From: JAPPHA01 sp963662705
GTDB lineage: Bacteria; Pseudomonadota; Alphaproteobacteria; Rhodobacterales; Rhodobacteraceae
Assembly (NCBI GenBank): GCA_963662705.2
Contig: OY759767.1
Span: 2,914,001 to 2,978,000 of the forward strand
Direction of reading: 5' to 3'
DNA length: 64,000 bases
The notes below the pieces were generated by a model. That model worked only from the letters and a program-made list of their open reading frames with translations, did not search any database and had not been told where the DNA came from. This document shows positions 55,904 through 64,000 of the stretch, one piece after another; position 1 is the first letter of the stretch; each line of letters opens with the position of its first letter. The position numbers were made by a program, and so were the translations under genes.

Positions 55904-57724
55904 TCAAGCCGCGACCGCCGGATGGTCCTCCTCGGCCAGTTGATGGTGCCACATCTCGGCATAACGCCCGGCCCTGGCGAGGAGATCCTCATGCCGGCCT
56001 TCCTCGACCACCCTACCTTCCTCCAGGACCAGGATTCGATCGGCGTCGACGACGGTCGACAAGCGGTGCGCGATCATGATGACGGTCCGCCCTCTCGACA
56101 TCTCGTTCAGGCTCTCCTTGATTTCCTTCTCGGTTTCGGTGTCGAGCGCAGACGTCGCCTCGTCAAGGAGAAGAATCGGAGGGTTCTTCAGGATGGTGCG
56201 GGCAATGCCGACCCGCTGTTTCTCGCCACCGGAAAGCTTGAGGCCGCGTTCTCCGACAGCCGTCCGGTAACCCTCCGGAAGACCTTCAACGAAATCGTGA
56301 ATCCGTGCAGCCCTGGCCGCGGCCTCGATCTTTTCGCGCGTCGCGAAATGGTGGCCATAGGCGATGTTGTAACCGATCGTCTCGTTGAAGAGGACCGTGT
56401 CCTGGGGAACAATTCCGATCTTGTCGTGCAAACTCCTCTGCGTCACATCCCGAACATCCTGGCCGTCGATCCGGATACTTCCCCTGTCAACATCGTAAAA
56501 CCGGAACAGGAGTCGACCGATCGTGGATTTCCCGGATCCCGACGGTCCGACGACCGCGATGGTTTCACCCGACCTGATCACGAGGTTCAGGTCCTTGAGG
56601 ACCGGACGTGATCGGTCATACCCGAAGGTGACATTGTCGAACTCGACTTCGCCATTGTTCACGGCCAGACGTCCGGCGTCGGGTTTGTCCGTGACCTCAG
56701 GACTCTGTTCGAGCAGATTGAACATCTCGCTCATGTCGATCAGTGCCTGCCTGATCTCGCGGTAAACCGTGCCCAGAAAATTGAGCGGCAACGTGATCTG
56801 CAGCATGTAGGCATTGACCAGCACGAAATCCCCGACAGTCAAATCACCGCTTTGCACTCCGAGCGCCGCCATGACCATGACGATCAACAGGCCTGTCGTG
56901 ATCAGCAGCGACTGTCCCAGGTTGAGGAAAGCGAGAGAATAGCTTGTCTGGAGGGCGGCTTCTTCGTACCCGCGCATTGAACGGTTGAATCGACCGGCTT
57001 CCCGTCTTTCTGCGCCAAAGTACTTCACCGTCTCGAAGTTCAGCAGGCTGTCGATCGCCTTCTGGTTGGCTTCCGTATCCTGTTCGTTCATCCGTTTGCG
57101 GATCTGCACCCTCCATTCGGTCACCCTGAACGTGAACAGGACGTAAAGGAGAATGGTGACAACAATGACGAGCAGGTAACGAACATCGAAAATCGTGAAG
57201 AGGATTGCGGAAACGAACAGGAGTTCCAGGATCAGCGGCCCGATCGAAAACAGCATGAAACGAAGAAGGAAATCGACGCCCTTCACGCCCCGGTCGATGA
57301 CCCTCGACAATCCGCCGGTTTTCCGGGTGATGTGGTATCGAAGCGACAGCGAATGAAGATGTTGAAACGTTCGAAACGCGAGTGTCCTGAGCGCCCTCTG
57401 CCCGACGCGGGCAAAGATGACGTCTCGAAGTTCGTTGAAACACACGATCATCAACCGTGTAAAGGCATAGGCGACGGTCAGTCCCACAGCACCAAGGCCC
57501 AGCATGAAAACCGGCGACGCGGCCGAAGGATCCGGGGCCAACGCGTCGACCGCCGCCTTGAAGAAGAAGGGTGCGATGACACCAACAAGCTTGGCCATGA
57601 ACAGCGCCATAAGGGCAAGGACAACCCGAATACGGAATTCAGGCTGGTTTCTTGGCCAAAGATAGGGCGCCACCCTTCGGATGACCAACCAGCCTGTCTG
57701 CCGGTTGATCTTTCCGTCTGTCAT
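55904..57724 (-). CDS. ABC exporter, Atm1/HMT1 type (fused permease-ATPase)
   Basis: 606 residues: six membrane helices (residues about 30-320), then an ATPase with Walker A GPSGSGKST, signature LSGGEKQRVGIARTIL, Walker B ILLLDEATSALD and His switch IAHRLST. Sequence such as LSRVIDRGVKGVDFLLRFMLF and LNFETVKYFGAERREA is typical of the Atm1 subfamily, which exports glutathione-linked sulfur or metal complexes. ATG 57724 is preferred over 57739. Confidence 0.92.
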   Translation of the reverse strand: MTDGKINRQTGWLVIRRVAPYLWPRNQPEFRIRVVLALMALFMAKLVGVIAPFFFKAAVDALAPDPSAASPVFMLGLGAVGLTVAYAFTRLMIVCFNELRDVIFARVGQRALRTLAFRTFQHLHSLSLRYHITRKTGGLSRVIDRGVKGVDFLLRFMLFSIGPLILELLFVSAILFTIFDVRYLLVIVVTILLYVLFTFRVTEWRVQIRKRMNEQDTEANQKAIDSLLNFETVKYFGAERREAGRFNRSMRGYEEAALQTSYSLAFLNLGQSLLITTGLLIVMVMAALGVQSGDLTVGDFVLVNAYMLQITLPLNFLGTVYREIRQALIDMSEMFNLLEQSPEVTDKPDAGRLAVNNGEVEFDNVTFGYDRSRPVLKDLNLVIRSGETIAVVGPSGSGKSTIGRLLFRFYDVDRGSIRIDGQDVRDVTQRSLHDKIGIVPQDTVLFNETIGYNIAYGHHFATREKIEAAARAARIHDFVEGLPEGYRTAVGERGLKLSGGEKQRVGIARTILKNPPILLLDEATSALDTETEKEIKESLNEMSRGRTVIMIAHRLSTVVDADRILVLEEGRVVEEGRHEDLLARAGRYAEMWHHQLAEEDHPAVAA

Positions 57725-57794
57725 GATTGTTCGCCGCATCGACCGACCACCCGATTCAGATCACACGGGAAAACCCCGGAACCCAACCCGCCCT

Positions 57795-60700
57795 TTACCG
57801 GTTAGGGTCGGGCACATCGAATACCTGACCCGGGTAGATCAGGTCAGGATCCCTGATCTGATCGAGATTTGCCTCGTAGATCTGTACGTACTTGACTCCT
57901 TGTCCATAGGCGTCCTTTGCTATTGCCCACAAGGTGTGACCCGGCTGGATCGTGACCCTGGTCAATCGTGCGGTCGCGAGCGGTTGCGCCATATTGAGGC
58001 TTATCAGGGTTTCGCGAGGCAGGATTTCCCGTTTGAACGGACTTTCCACCCGGGCCTGGACATTCCCCTGCGGGTCGACTTCGTCAACTCTCAGCGTATG
58101 GACGCCCTCACGGACATTCCTGAGTTCGACGCGCCAGTTTCCATCGGTCTGAACCATGCTTGAACTTGCCAGCCGGTTGTTCACGTAAACCCTGACTTCG
58201 CTCTCGCCCTGCCCTCTTCCGGCAGCAACGACATCGCCCTCAAGATCGTAGCTGACGGTATCGAGTGACAGAGTCGGTGGCTCGCCGGCAAACAGTCTGT
58301 CGCCGGCTTCCCCGGTCCCGTCGGCTACGAGACCCGCGTCCTGCTTCTCGCCATCGCCCAAGACCAGATCGTTACCGTCTTCAGGCCGAACTGTTGTGCG
58401 GTCGACATATTCCGCGACCACGATCGAGCCGGTTCCGCTCTCTCCTTCGCCGCTGCCCCGATCAACCGTTGTGCTCCCACCTTCGGCAGTGAGAACGGTA
58501 GGCTGCTCCTCCACATCGCCCGGGTCCGTGCCGCCGGGTCCGGCAACAGGCCGGGTCGTTTCCGGCGTGGAATCGTCCGCGACTTCGACGTGTTCGGTTT
58601 CACTTTCCCCGGCGCCGGCTCCCTGTACAGCCGGTGCTCCCGGGCTGTCTGCAACAATTTCAAGGGTCTGTTTCCCTGCGTCGCCCGAATCCTCGTCGCC
58701 AGTGTCGCCGGGTTGGGTCGTTTCGCCGGTAGAACTATCGGCGACCTCGGCAGGATCACCTTCGCTGCCCAATCTTTCGCTATCCTGAATGACCGTCGCA
58801 CCCTCGCTGTCTGCAACGACGACCTTGGGCTGGTCATCCGGGCTCGAAGGAATGACGAGGACAACCTCGTCCGATGTGAATCGGTTGCCCTCGCGTGTCA
58901 CTTCGACAAGACTTAACGATATCGGCCCTTCCCGGACCGGGAGATCCATGAAGAAAACAAAGCTTCCCGGGTGCGGGACTGTTTGCGAAGTCAGTTCATT
59001 CTCGCCAAGAAAAACACTGACGGTGCTTTCAGGCAATGCCTGGCCGGCAATTACGGTATTTCCGTCAGGCTCGATCCTGACAATGTCAAAGCTGGGGCCG
59101 CCGTAGAGCGGTTCCACCCCGATTTCCTCTGCGGGTTCGGCATCGTCGGTCTTGACCAGGGCAACCAGGGTTCCGGTAGATGGTTCCACAGATTCGCTCT
59201 CGGATTCGGGCGCGGGTTCTTCCAGGTCCGCCGTTTCGACCGGTTCGGTAACGTCGTCTAGAGTCGGTGCAGCAATGGGGACCGTCTGGTCACCAGCCTC
59301 TTGAGTCGACACCTGTTCGGGATCACCCTCGCTTGCGCCAGACAGGACTTCCCCGGTCGAATCCGCGTCAACGTCGTCCGCAACCGGTGTGCCTGCAGCC
59401 TTCTCCAGGTCCGTTTCCTTCAAGCGTTCCAAAGGATCGACGTCCTGCTCGAAGAGGCTCGCAACTACCAAACCAGGTTCCTGGTCCACAGGATCGGTTG
59501 TTGCCATACCTGGATCCGCCTCAGCCACTTCCGCTACGGTACCGGTCCCAGTGTCCTTTCGGGTCGCAGTCTCGGGTTCCGTCGTGACGGATCGTTGGCT
59601 GACGGCAGCCTGAGTTTTCTCCGGTTCCACCGATTCGGCACCCGCAACCTCCAATTCCGTGCTTTCGGGTTCCTCCACCTCCGCCACAACGTTCGGTTGA
59701 ATGACAGGTGCTTCGCTCATTTCAGGTTCTGTCGTTTCGACTTCCGCGACTTTCGGCTCCGCCCTCTCGGATTCCTCAAGTTCCGCCACGACAATCGGTC
59801 GAATGACGGGGGCATCGCCTGCCTCCGGTTCCGCCGGCACGATTTCCGCAACCTTCGGCTCAGCGCTCCCGGGTTCCCCGGGTTCAGCTACGACAATCGG
59901 TCGAATGACCGGGGCATCGCCCGTCTCCGGTTCAGCCGGCACGATTTCCGCAACCTTCGGCTCAGCGCTCCCGGGTTCCTCAAGTTCCGCCACGACAATC
60001 GGTCGAACGACCGGGGCATCGCCCGTCTCCGGTTCAGCCGGCACGATTTCCGCAACCTTCGGCTCAGCGTTCCCGGGTTCCTCAAGTTCCGCCACGACAA
60101 TCGGTCGAACGACCGGGGCATCGCCCGTCTCCGGTTCAGCCGGCACGATTTCCGCAACCTTCGGCTCAGCGCTCCCGGGTTCCTCAAGTTCCGCCACGAC
60201 AATCGGTCGAACGACCGGGGCATCGCCCGTCTCCGGTTCAGCCGGCACGATTTCCGCAACCTTCGGCTCAGCGCTCCCGGGTTCCTCAAGTTCCGCCACG
60301 ACAATCGGTCGAACGACCGGGGCATCGCCCGTCTCCGGTTCAGCCGACTCGGCTTCTGCAACCTTCGGCTCAGCGCTCCCGGGATCACCGGGTTCCGCCG
60401 CGACAATCGGTCGAAGGAGAGGAACATCGCCCGTCTCCGGTTCAGCCGATTCGGCTTTCGCGACCTTCGGCTCAGCGCTCCCGGGTTCACCGGGTTCAGC
60501 TACGACAATCGGTCGAAGGAGAGGAACATCGCCCGTCTCCGGTTCAGCCGACTCGACTTCCGCAACCTTCGGCTCAGCGCTCCCGGGTTCACCGGGTTCA
60601 GCTACGACAATCGGTCGAAGGAGAGGAACATCGCCCGTCTCCGGTTCAGCCGACTCGACTTCCGCAACCTTCGGCTCAGCGCTCCCGGGTTCACCGGGTT

Positions 60701-61487
60701 CAGCTACGACAATCGGTCGAAGGAGAGGAACATCGCCCGTCTCCGGTTCAGCCGACTCGACTTCCGCAACCTTCGGCTCAGCGCTCCCGGGTTCCTCAGG
60801 TTCAGCTACGACAATCGGTCGAACGAGAGGAACATCGCCTGCCTCCGGTTCAGCCGATTCGGTCGGAACTGCCTGCTCGCCAACAGAGACCGATTCCATC
60901 TCGGGCTCCACGACCCGATCTGTTCCGTCCCCGGTTGGCAGGAGCAACAGCCACGCCGGATCGATTTCCATGTCTTCCTGAGGCTGCCGACCATCGCCGA
61001 TTTCAGCCGGCGCCGCCTCAGTGACAGGTTCGGGAAGGTCATCCTTTCCCGCTTCCTCGTCCAGGAGGGTTTCGACCAGGGGTTCCTGATCCCGCGCATC
61101 AGGTAACGTCGTTTCAACCGTTACATCCAGCAAGCCCGGTTGAGCTTCTTCCGGTTCAGGTGTGTCGACAGGCGCGGGCAATTCTGCCTGATCGACAATC
61201 GGCTCGGAAACATCGTCGGCCTCGACGACACCATCGTCCGGCTCGCCGTCTCGTTCGGGTTCCTCGATAACATCCACCTGTCGCGGTTCGTCGTCAGGCT
61301 GATCCGTGACAATCGCCGGAACATCCTGCTGCTGTTCAACGCCGGGTTCCTCGGTCAGAAGTTCAGTATCGTCAGGCTCATCCCCGGGCAGGAGAACGAG
61401 TACAATCAGGACCAATGCCAGGATCGCGACAACAATCGCAAAAAACAGTGGTCTTGGCACCGTTCCGGGTCTCGTCGATTCCGCCAT
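57795..61487 (-). CDS. Large repeat protein with C-terminal LysM domain
   Basis: 1,230 residues. N-terminal membrane anchor (FFAIVVAILALVLIVLVLL, residues about 14-33), so the bulk is probably periplasmic. Residues about 210-600 are 11 tandem 34-residue repeats, acidic and Pro/Glu/Val-rich (AEPKVAEIVPAEPETGD...). Two Ig/big-like modules follow (FDIVRIEPDGNTVIAGQALP; VSYDLEGDVVAAGRGQGES). The last 50 residues are a LysM domain (TIQPGHTLWAIAKDAYGQG ... IYPGQVFDVP) that should bind peptidoglycan. LysM/Ig proteins of this layout occur next to LOG-family genes in alphaproteobacteria. It may span the periplasm as a flexible tether. Confidence 0.88.
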   Translation of the reverse strand: MAESTRPGTVPRPLFFAIVVAILALVLIVLVLLPGDEPDDTELLTEEPGVEQQQDVPAIVTDQPDDEPRQVDVIEEPERDGEPDDGVVEADDVSEPIVDQAELPAPVDTPEPEEAQPGLLDVTVETTLPDARDQEPLVETLLDEEAGKDDLPEPVTEAAPAEIGDGRQPQEDMEIDPAWLLLLPTGDGTDRVVEPEMESVSVGEQAVPTESAEPEAGDVPLVRPIVVAEPEEPGSAEPKVAEVESAEPETGDVPLLRPIVVAEPGEPGSAEPKVAEVESAEPETGDVPLLRPIVVAEPGEPGSAEPKVAEVESAEPETGDVPLLRPIVVAEPGEPGSAEPKVAKAESAEPETGDVPLLRPIVAAEPGDPGSAEPKVAEAESAEPETGDAPVVRPIVVAELEEPGSAEPKVAEIVPAEPETGDAPVVRPIVVAELEEPGSAEPKVAEIVPAEPETGDAPVVRPIVVAELEEPGNAEPKVAEIVPAEPETGDAPVVRPIVVAELEEPGSAEPKVAEIVPAEPETGDAPVIRPIVVAEPGEPGSAEPKVAEIVPAEPEAGDAPVIRPIVVAELEESERAEPKVAEVETTEPEMSEAPVIQPNVVAEVEEPESTELEVAGAESVEPEKTQAAVSQRSVTTEPETATRKDTGTGTVAEVAEADPGMATTDPVDQEPGLVVASLFEQDVDPLERLKETDLEKAAGTPVADDVDADSTGEVLSGASEGDPEQVSTQEAGDQTVPIAAPTLDDVTEPVETADLEEPAPESESESVEPSTGTLVALVKTDDAEPAEEIGVEPLYGGPSFDIVRIEPDGNTVIAGQALPESTVSVFLGENELTSQTVPHPGSFVFFMDLPVREGPISLSLVEVTREGNRFTSDEVVLVIPSSPDDQPKVVVADSEGATVIQDSERLGSEGDPAEVADSSTGETTQPGDTGDEDSGDAGKQTLEIVADSPGAPAVQGAGAGESETEHVEVADDSTPETTRPVAGPGGTDPGDVEEQPTVLTAEGGSTTVDRGSGEGESGTGSIVVAEYVDRTTVRPEDGNDLVLGDGEKQDAGLVADGTGEAGDRLFAGEPPTLSLDTVSYDLEGDVVAAGRGQGESEVRVYVNNRLASSSMVQTDGNWRVELRNVREGVHTLRVDEVDPQGNVQARVESPFKREILPRETLISLNMAQPLATARLTRVTIQPGHTLWAIAKDAYGQGVKYVQIYEANLDQIRDPDLIYPGQVFDVPDPNR
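59737..60858 (-). repeat. 102-bp tandem coding repeats (11 copies)
   Basis: Period exactly 102 bp, seen for example from GGGGCATC at 59911, 60013 and 60115. Two sub-types form blocks (GDVPLLRPIVVAEPGEPG in the N-terminal copies; GDAPVVRPIVVAELEEPG in the C-terminal ones), with a degenerate twelfth copy at the 59660-59736 end. Several copies are nearly identical at DNA level. Confidence 0.9.
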
Positions 61488-61584
61488 CGGTAGCAGTCCC
61501 CAGCGTTCTCGTTATTCGGTAATCGCCGTGTTAGATTAATCGAACGGAAATTTATAGGGTTCAGGACTTCACAAGGGCCTCATC

Positions 61585-62202
61585 ATGACGGATTTCAATG
61601 CCTCGGTATGCATTTTCTGCGGTTCGCGTATGGGAACCGATCCGGAAATCGAAAGAACCGCCAACGCTCTGGGCACCTGGCTGGCACACTCAGGCGTCCG
61701 GCTCGTCTACGGCGCTGGAGGTACCGGGGTGATGGGGGCCATCGCAGCAGCCGTCCGGAACGCCGGCGGCCGGACGCTCGGCGTCATACCATCGCACCTC
61801 GTACAACGCGAATCGGCCGAGTTGCACCTGGACGATTGCATCGTCACCAGCGACATGCACTCGAGAAAGGAAGTGATGTTCGTGAATTCCGACGCGGTCG
61901 TCGCCCTGCCGGGCGGACCGGGAACCCTCGACGAACTCTTTGAAGTGTTGACGTGGCGCCAGCTGGGCATGCATGGCAAACCCGTGCTGCTGCTGAATGT
62001 CAACGGGTTCTGGGATCCACTCCTCGCGCTCATCGAGCACCAGATCAAGGCGGGATTCGCGGATTGGAGTTTCCGCGAATCCCTGGAAGATTTCCGTGCC
62101 GAGGGCAGGTTGATTCAAAGGCTCGGCCAGGTCCTGGGCCGTAGCGCCGGCGGGCACCTGCGCCAGGATGCACCAGGAGTTCACCGGAAAAAAGCGGACT
62201 GA
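61585..62202 (+). CDS. LOG family protein (TIGR00730 type)
   Basis: 205 residues of the cytokinin riboside 5'-monophosphate phosphoribohydrolase/LOG fold. N-terminal VCIFCGSRMG, nucleotide-binding YGAGGTGVMGAIA, and signature LPGGPGTLDELFEVLTW (PGGxGTxxE). In bacteria these enzymes cleave nucleoside monophosphates, but many are uncharacterised. Start ATG 61585, divergent from the LysM gene. Confidence 0.92.
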   Translation: MTDFNASVCIFCGSRMGTDPEIERTANALGTWLAHSGVRLVYGAGGTGVMGAIAAAVRNAGGRTLGVIPSHLVQRESAELHLDDCIVTSDMHSRKEVMFVNSDAVVALPGGPGTLDELFEVLTWRQLGMHGKPVLLLNVNGFWDPLLALIEHQIKAGFADWSFRESLEDFRAEGRLIQRLGQVLGRSAGGHLRQDAPGVHRKKAD

Positions 62203-62210
62203 CCAGTCGA

Positions 62211-62819
62211 TCAGGCTCCCGAAAGACGCTCCGCGACGTTTTCCCAGTTGACGAGGTTGTTCAGGAAATTCTCCAGATACGCCGGTCGCCGGTTCCTGAA
62301 ATCGATGTAGTACGAATGCTCCCAGACATCGCATCCGAGAAGCGCCGTCTGGCCAAAGCAAAGCGGATTGACGCCGTTTTCGGTCTTGGTGATTTTCAGG
62401 GACCCGTCCGATTCAGCGACCAGCCAGCACCAGCCCGAGCCGAACTGTCCGACGCCTGCAGCGGTGAAATCCTGCTTGAACTGGTCGACCGATCCGAATG
62501 AATCGGCAATCCGGCCTTCAAGTTCTCCTGGCATGTTTCGACCGGTTGGTCCCATCATTGTCCAGAATTGCATGTGATTCCAGTGTTGCGAAGCATTGTT
62601 GAAAATTCCGTTCTGCGCAACGGATCCGGCCGAATATGTTCCAGTGACAATGTCTTCCAGTGACTTGCTTGCCCATTCAGTATCCTGGATCACATTGTTT
62701 CCATTATCCACGTAGGCCTTGTGGTGCAGGTCGTGATGGAATTCGAGCGTCTCCCGTGACATGCCACCGTCCGCGAGCGCGTCGTGGGCATAGGGGAGAT
62801 CCGGAAGTTCAAAAGCCAT
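62211..62819 (-). CDS. Superoxide dismutase, Fe/Mn type
   Basis: 202 residues, full length. Metal ligands: His in EFHHDLHHKAYV, His in NASQHWNHMQFW, Asp and His in LLGCDVWEHSYYIDF. Sequence is closer to the FeSOD (SodB) side (ALADGGMSRETLEFHHDLHH; GVGQFGSGWCWL), but the metal cannot be certain. No signal peptide, so cytoplasmic. Tail to tail with the LOG gene, 8 bases apart. Confidence 0.95.
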   Translation of the reverse strand: MAFELPDLPYAHDALADGGMSRETLEFHHDLHHKAYVDNGNNVIQDTEWASKSLEDIVTGTYSAGSVAQNGIFNNASQHWNHMQFWTMMGPTGRNMPGELEGRIADSFGSVDQFKQDFTAAGVGQFGSGWCWLVAESDGSLKITKTENGVNPLCFGQTALLGCDVWEHSYYIDFRNRRPAYLENFLNNLVNWENVAERLSGA

Positions 62820-63020
62820 GTCGCGGTTCCTCCTCGTCTAGCATGGTCAACTCAGCCGGGGCCCCATAGTGCCCCGGGATTCGAGACTCTATCACATGTT
62901 GAGTCGGGGAAAAGTAGACCTCGCGATCGAATTTCGCGATTCAGAGCGATTTCGCCGCCACCTGCCCCTGTCTTTCCGCAGTGGGATCGGATTTCACGGA
63001 TTTCCGAGAGTGCCGCGCGA

Positions 63021-63776
63021 TTACCAGTCGAAAACCGGGAGACCGATCAGCGCCGAGAGCGCGATAATCGCATAAGCGATATTCCGGTAAAATCGCTCTC
63101 GCTGCGGATCAAAAATCATCTGGCCAAGCCAGCCCGCCAATGCGTAGGGCAGAGTAAGGATGACTCCGATCATGACCGGTTCGGGTTCGAGATAGCCGAT
63201 CGCGGCCAACAGGGCGAGGAAAGCCACGTCGAACAGGACAAGGAACAGCATGTTGTTCGCCCGGACGATTGCCGGGCGATCCGGACCGGAAAGATAGAGA
63301 AGGATGATCGGCGGTCCAGGTGCCCCTGTGGCGCCGCCGAACGTCCCCGCAATGACCCCGACCCCAGCTTTCGCGCGCTGGCTCAAAGCCCGTTTCACGC
63401 GCCAGCCGCTTGCGAGCAGGACAACCAGGATCAAGGCTGCCAGGCTGATCAGCATCCGGAACTCATCTGCACCGATTCTGGTCAGGAGGAACATCCCTGC
63501 CGGCAGTCCGACGAGCGCGCCCGCAACCAGAACGAAGACTTCACTGACACGCCCGTCCCTGACCGCCCTCGGGACAAGGGGGAGGACTCCAAAGATATCG
63601 AAGATCATCATGGCCGTCAGGACCCAGACGGGCGGCATCGCGAGCGATGCCAAGGGAACGTAGATCAGGGCCGTACCGAACCCGGAGAATCCCCGGACCA
63701 GCCCTGCAACGGATACCGCTGTCAGAAGGATCGGCAGCCCGTCGTGCGACAGGGCCGAGTAGAATAGATCGATCAC
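63021..63776 (-). CDS. TauE/SafE-type membrane exporter
   Basis: 251 residues with about eight hydrophobic segments in two related halves; SVAGLVRGFSGFGTALIYVPL and GVIAGTFGGATGAPGPPIILLYL are the two family blocks. The GTG start at 63776 overlaps the secF stop as GTGA. Family members export sulfite or organosulfur anions; substrate here unknown. 62820-63020 shows no gene. Confidence 0.9.
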   Translation of the reverse strand: MIDLFYSALSHDGLPILLTAVSVAGLVRGFSGFGTALIYVPLASLAMPPVWVLTAMMIFDIFGVLPLVPRAVRDGRVSEVFVLVAGALVGLPAGMFLLTRIGADEFRMLISLAALILVVLLASGWRVKRALSQRAKAGVGVIAGTFGGATGAPGPPIILLYLSGPDRPAIVRANNMLFLVLFDVAFLALLAAIGYLEPEPVMIGVILTLPYALAGWLGQMIFDPQRERFYRNIAYAIIALSALIGLPVFDW

Positions 63777-64000
63777 GCGCCGGTCTTCGCGAAATCCGGA
63801 CCCGCCTCTTCGCTTTTCTTCGACCAGTCCCGCTTGACGCCCAGGCGCAGAAGCATGCTCGACGCCACGAAAACAGAAGAATAGGTGCCGATGACCACGC
63901 CCCAGATCATCGCGAATACGAACCCCCGGATGACGTCACCCCCGAGGACAAAGAGCGAGATGAGAGCAATCAGCGTCGTCACCGAGGTCATGACCGTCCG
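63773..64000 (-). CDS. secF: Protein translocase subunit SecF, C-terminal end
   Basis: The last 75 residues, starting in the RTVMTSVTTLIALISLF block that is the conserved fifth-helix region of SecF, then FVFAMIWGVVIGTYSSVFVAS (last helix) and a charged tail. The 5' part is outside the window. SecDF uses the proton gradient to help pull secreted proteins across the membrane. Confidence 0.93.
   Translation of the reverse strand, partial: RTVMTSVTTLIALISLFVLGGDVIRGFVFAMIWGVVIGTYSSVFVASSMLLRLGVKRDWSKKSEEAGPDFAKTGA

Noticed and set aside
59737..60858. Regular repeats that might suggest a CRISPR array
   Set aside because: The copies abut directly without unique spacers, are 102 bp long and are in-frame coding sequence.
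59301..61106. Long plus-strand open frames (601 and 426 codons) opposite the LysM gene
   Set aside because: They are by-products of the 102-bp repeat, whose period is a multiple of three, so every frame without a stop stays open. The minus-strand frame has anchor, Ig-like and LysM domains.

Overview
The window reads as chromosomal DNA of an alphaproteobacterium. It is GC-rich, and the gene orders dnaB - alr - (mlaE/mlaF-like) - radA - cvpA - purF, der - bamB - TPR protein, and secF next to a TauE-type exporter are typical of that class. Housekeeping genes alternate with accessory stretches full of insertion-sequence remains and decayed genes. No rRNA, tRNA or CRISPR array was seen.

Layout. 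1-5450: a carbohydrate ABC importer (ATPase, two permeases, binding protein; minus strand) divergent from a Gfo/Idh/MocA oxidoreductase, with a LacI-type operator on the importer promoter. 5450-7735: a broken metallophosphoesterase, an orphan gene and empty sequence. 7736-16877: dnaB, alr, lipid-transport ABC pair, membrane protein, radA, cvpA, purF, SDR. 17122-25465: mobile DNA. 26390-37543: a second sugar cluster (bifunctional aldolase/dehydrogenase, class II aldolase, ABC importer, GntR regulator, metallo-beta-lactamase-fold hydrolase). 37544-46400: a graveyard with a Uma2 gene, HepT and HigB/HigA toxin-antitoxin remains, IS66 and IS1380 relics, a hydrolase, an orphan large protein and an orphan acyl carrier protein. 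47068-64000: der, bamB, TPR protein, RND efflux pair, Atm1-like ABC exporter, a 1,230-residue repeat/LysM protein, LOG-family protein, Fe/Mn superoxide dismutase, TauE-type exporter and the end of secF.

The most interesting part is a three-level nested insertion. An IS1634-type transposase gene is split at the codon of its first catalytic Asp by a 4.46-kb serine-recombinase element; removing it between two TCGTA copies restores an uninterrupted 587-codon frame. That element's recombinase gene is itself split by a 1.46-kb IS110 element. The IS110 left end carries a structured RNA segment that I interpret as a bridge RNA. Four short guides in it, in the order known for IS621, match the actual left target, right target, right IS end and left IS end around a CT core. 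The IS110 circle junction would join TTGACT and TATAAA at 17 nt. Independently, circularisation of the serine-recombinase element would join an extended Shine-Dalgarno and ATG at one end in frame with an otherwise startless ORF at the other. Both elements therefore appear to complete an expression signal only in their excised circular form.

How the genes work together. The two sugar loci each combine import with catabolic enzymes. The second has a candidate GntR operator, repeated upstream of the importer, the regulator and the hydrolase. BamB, the Mla-like pair, the RND pair and SecF belong to envelope biogenesis and transport; DnaB, RadA and Der to replication, repair and ribosome assembly.
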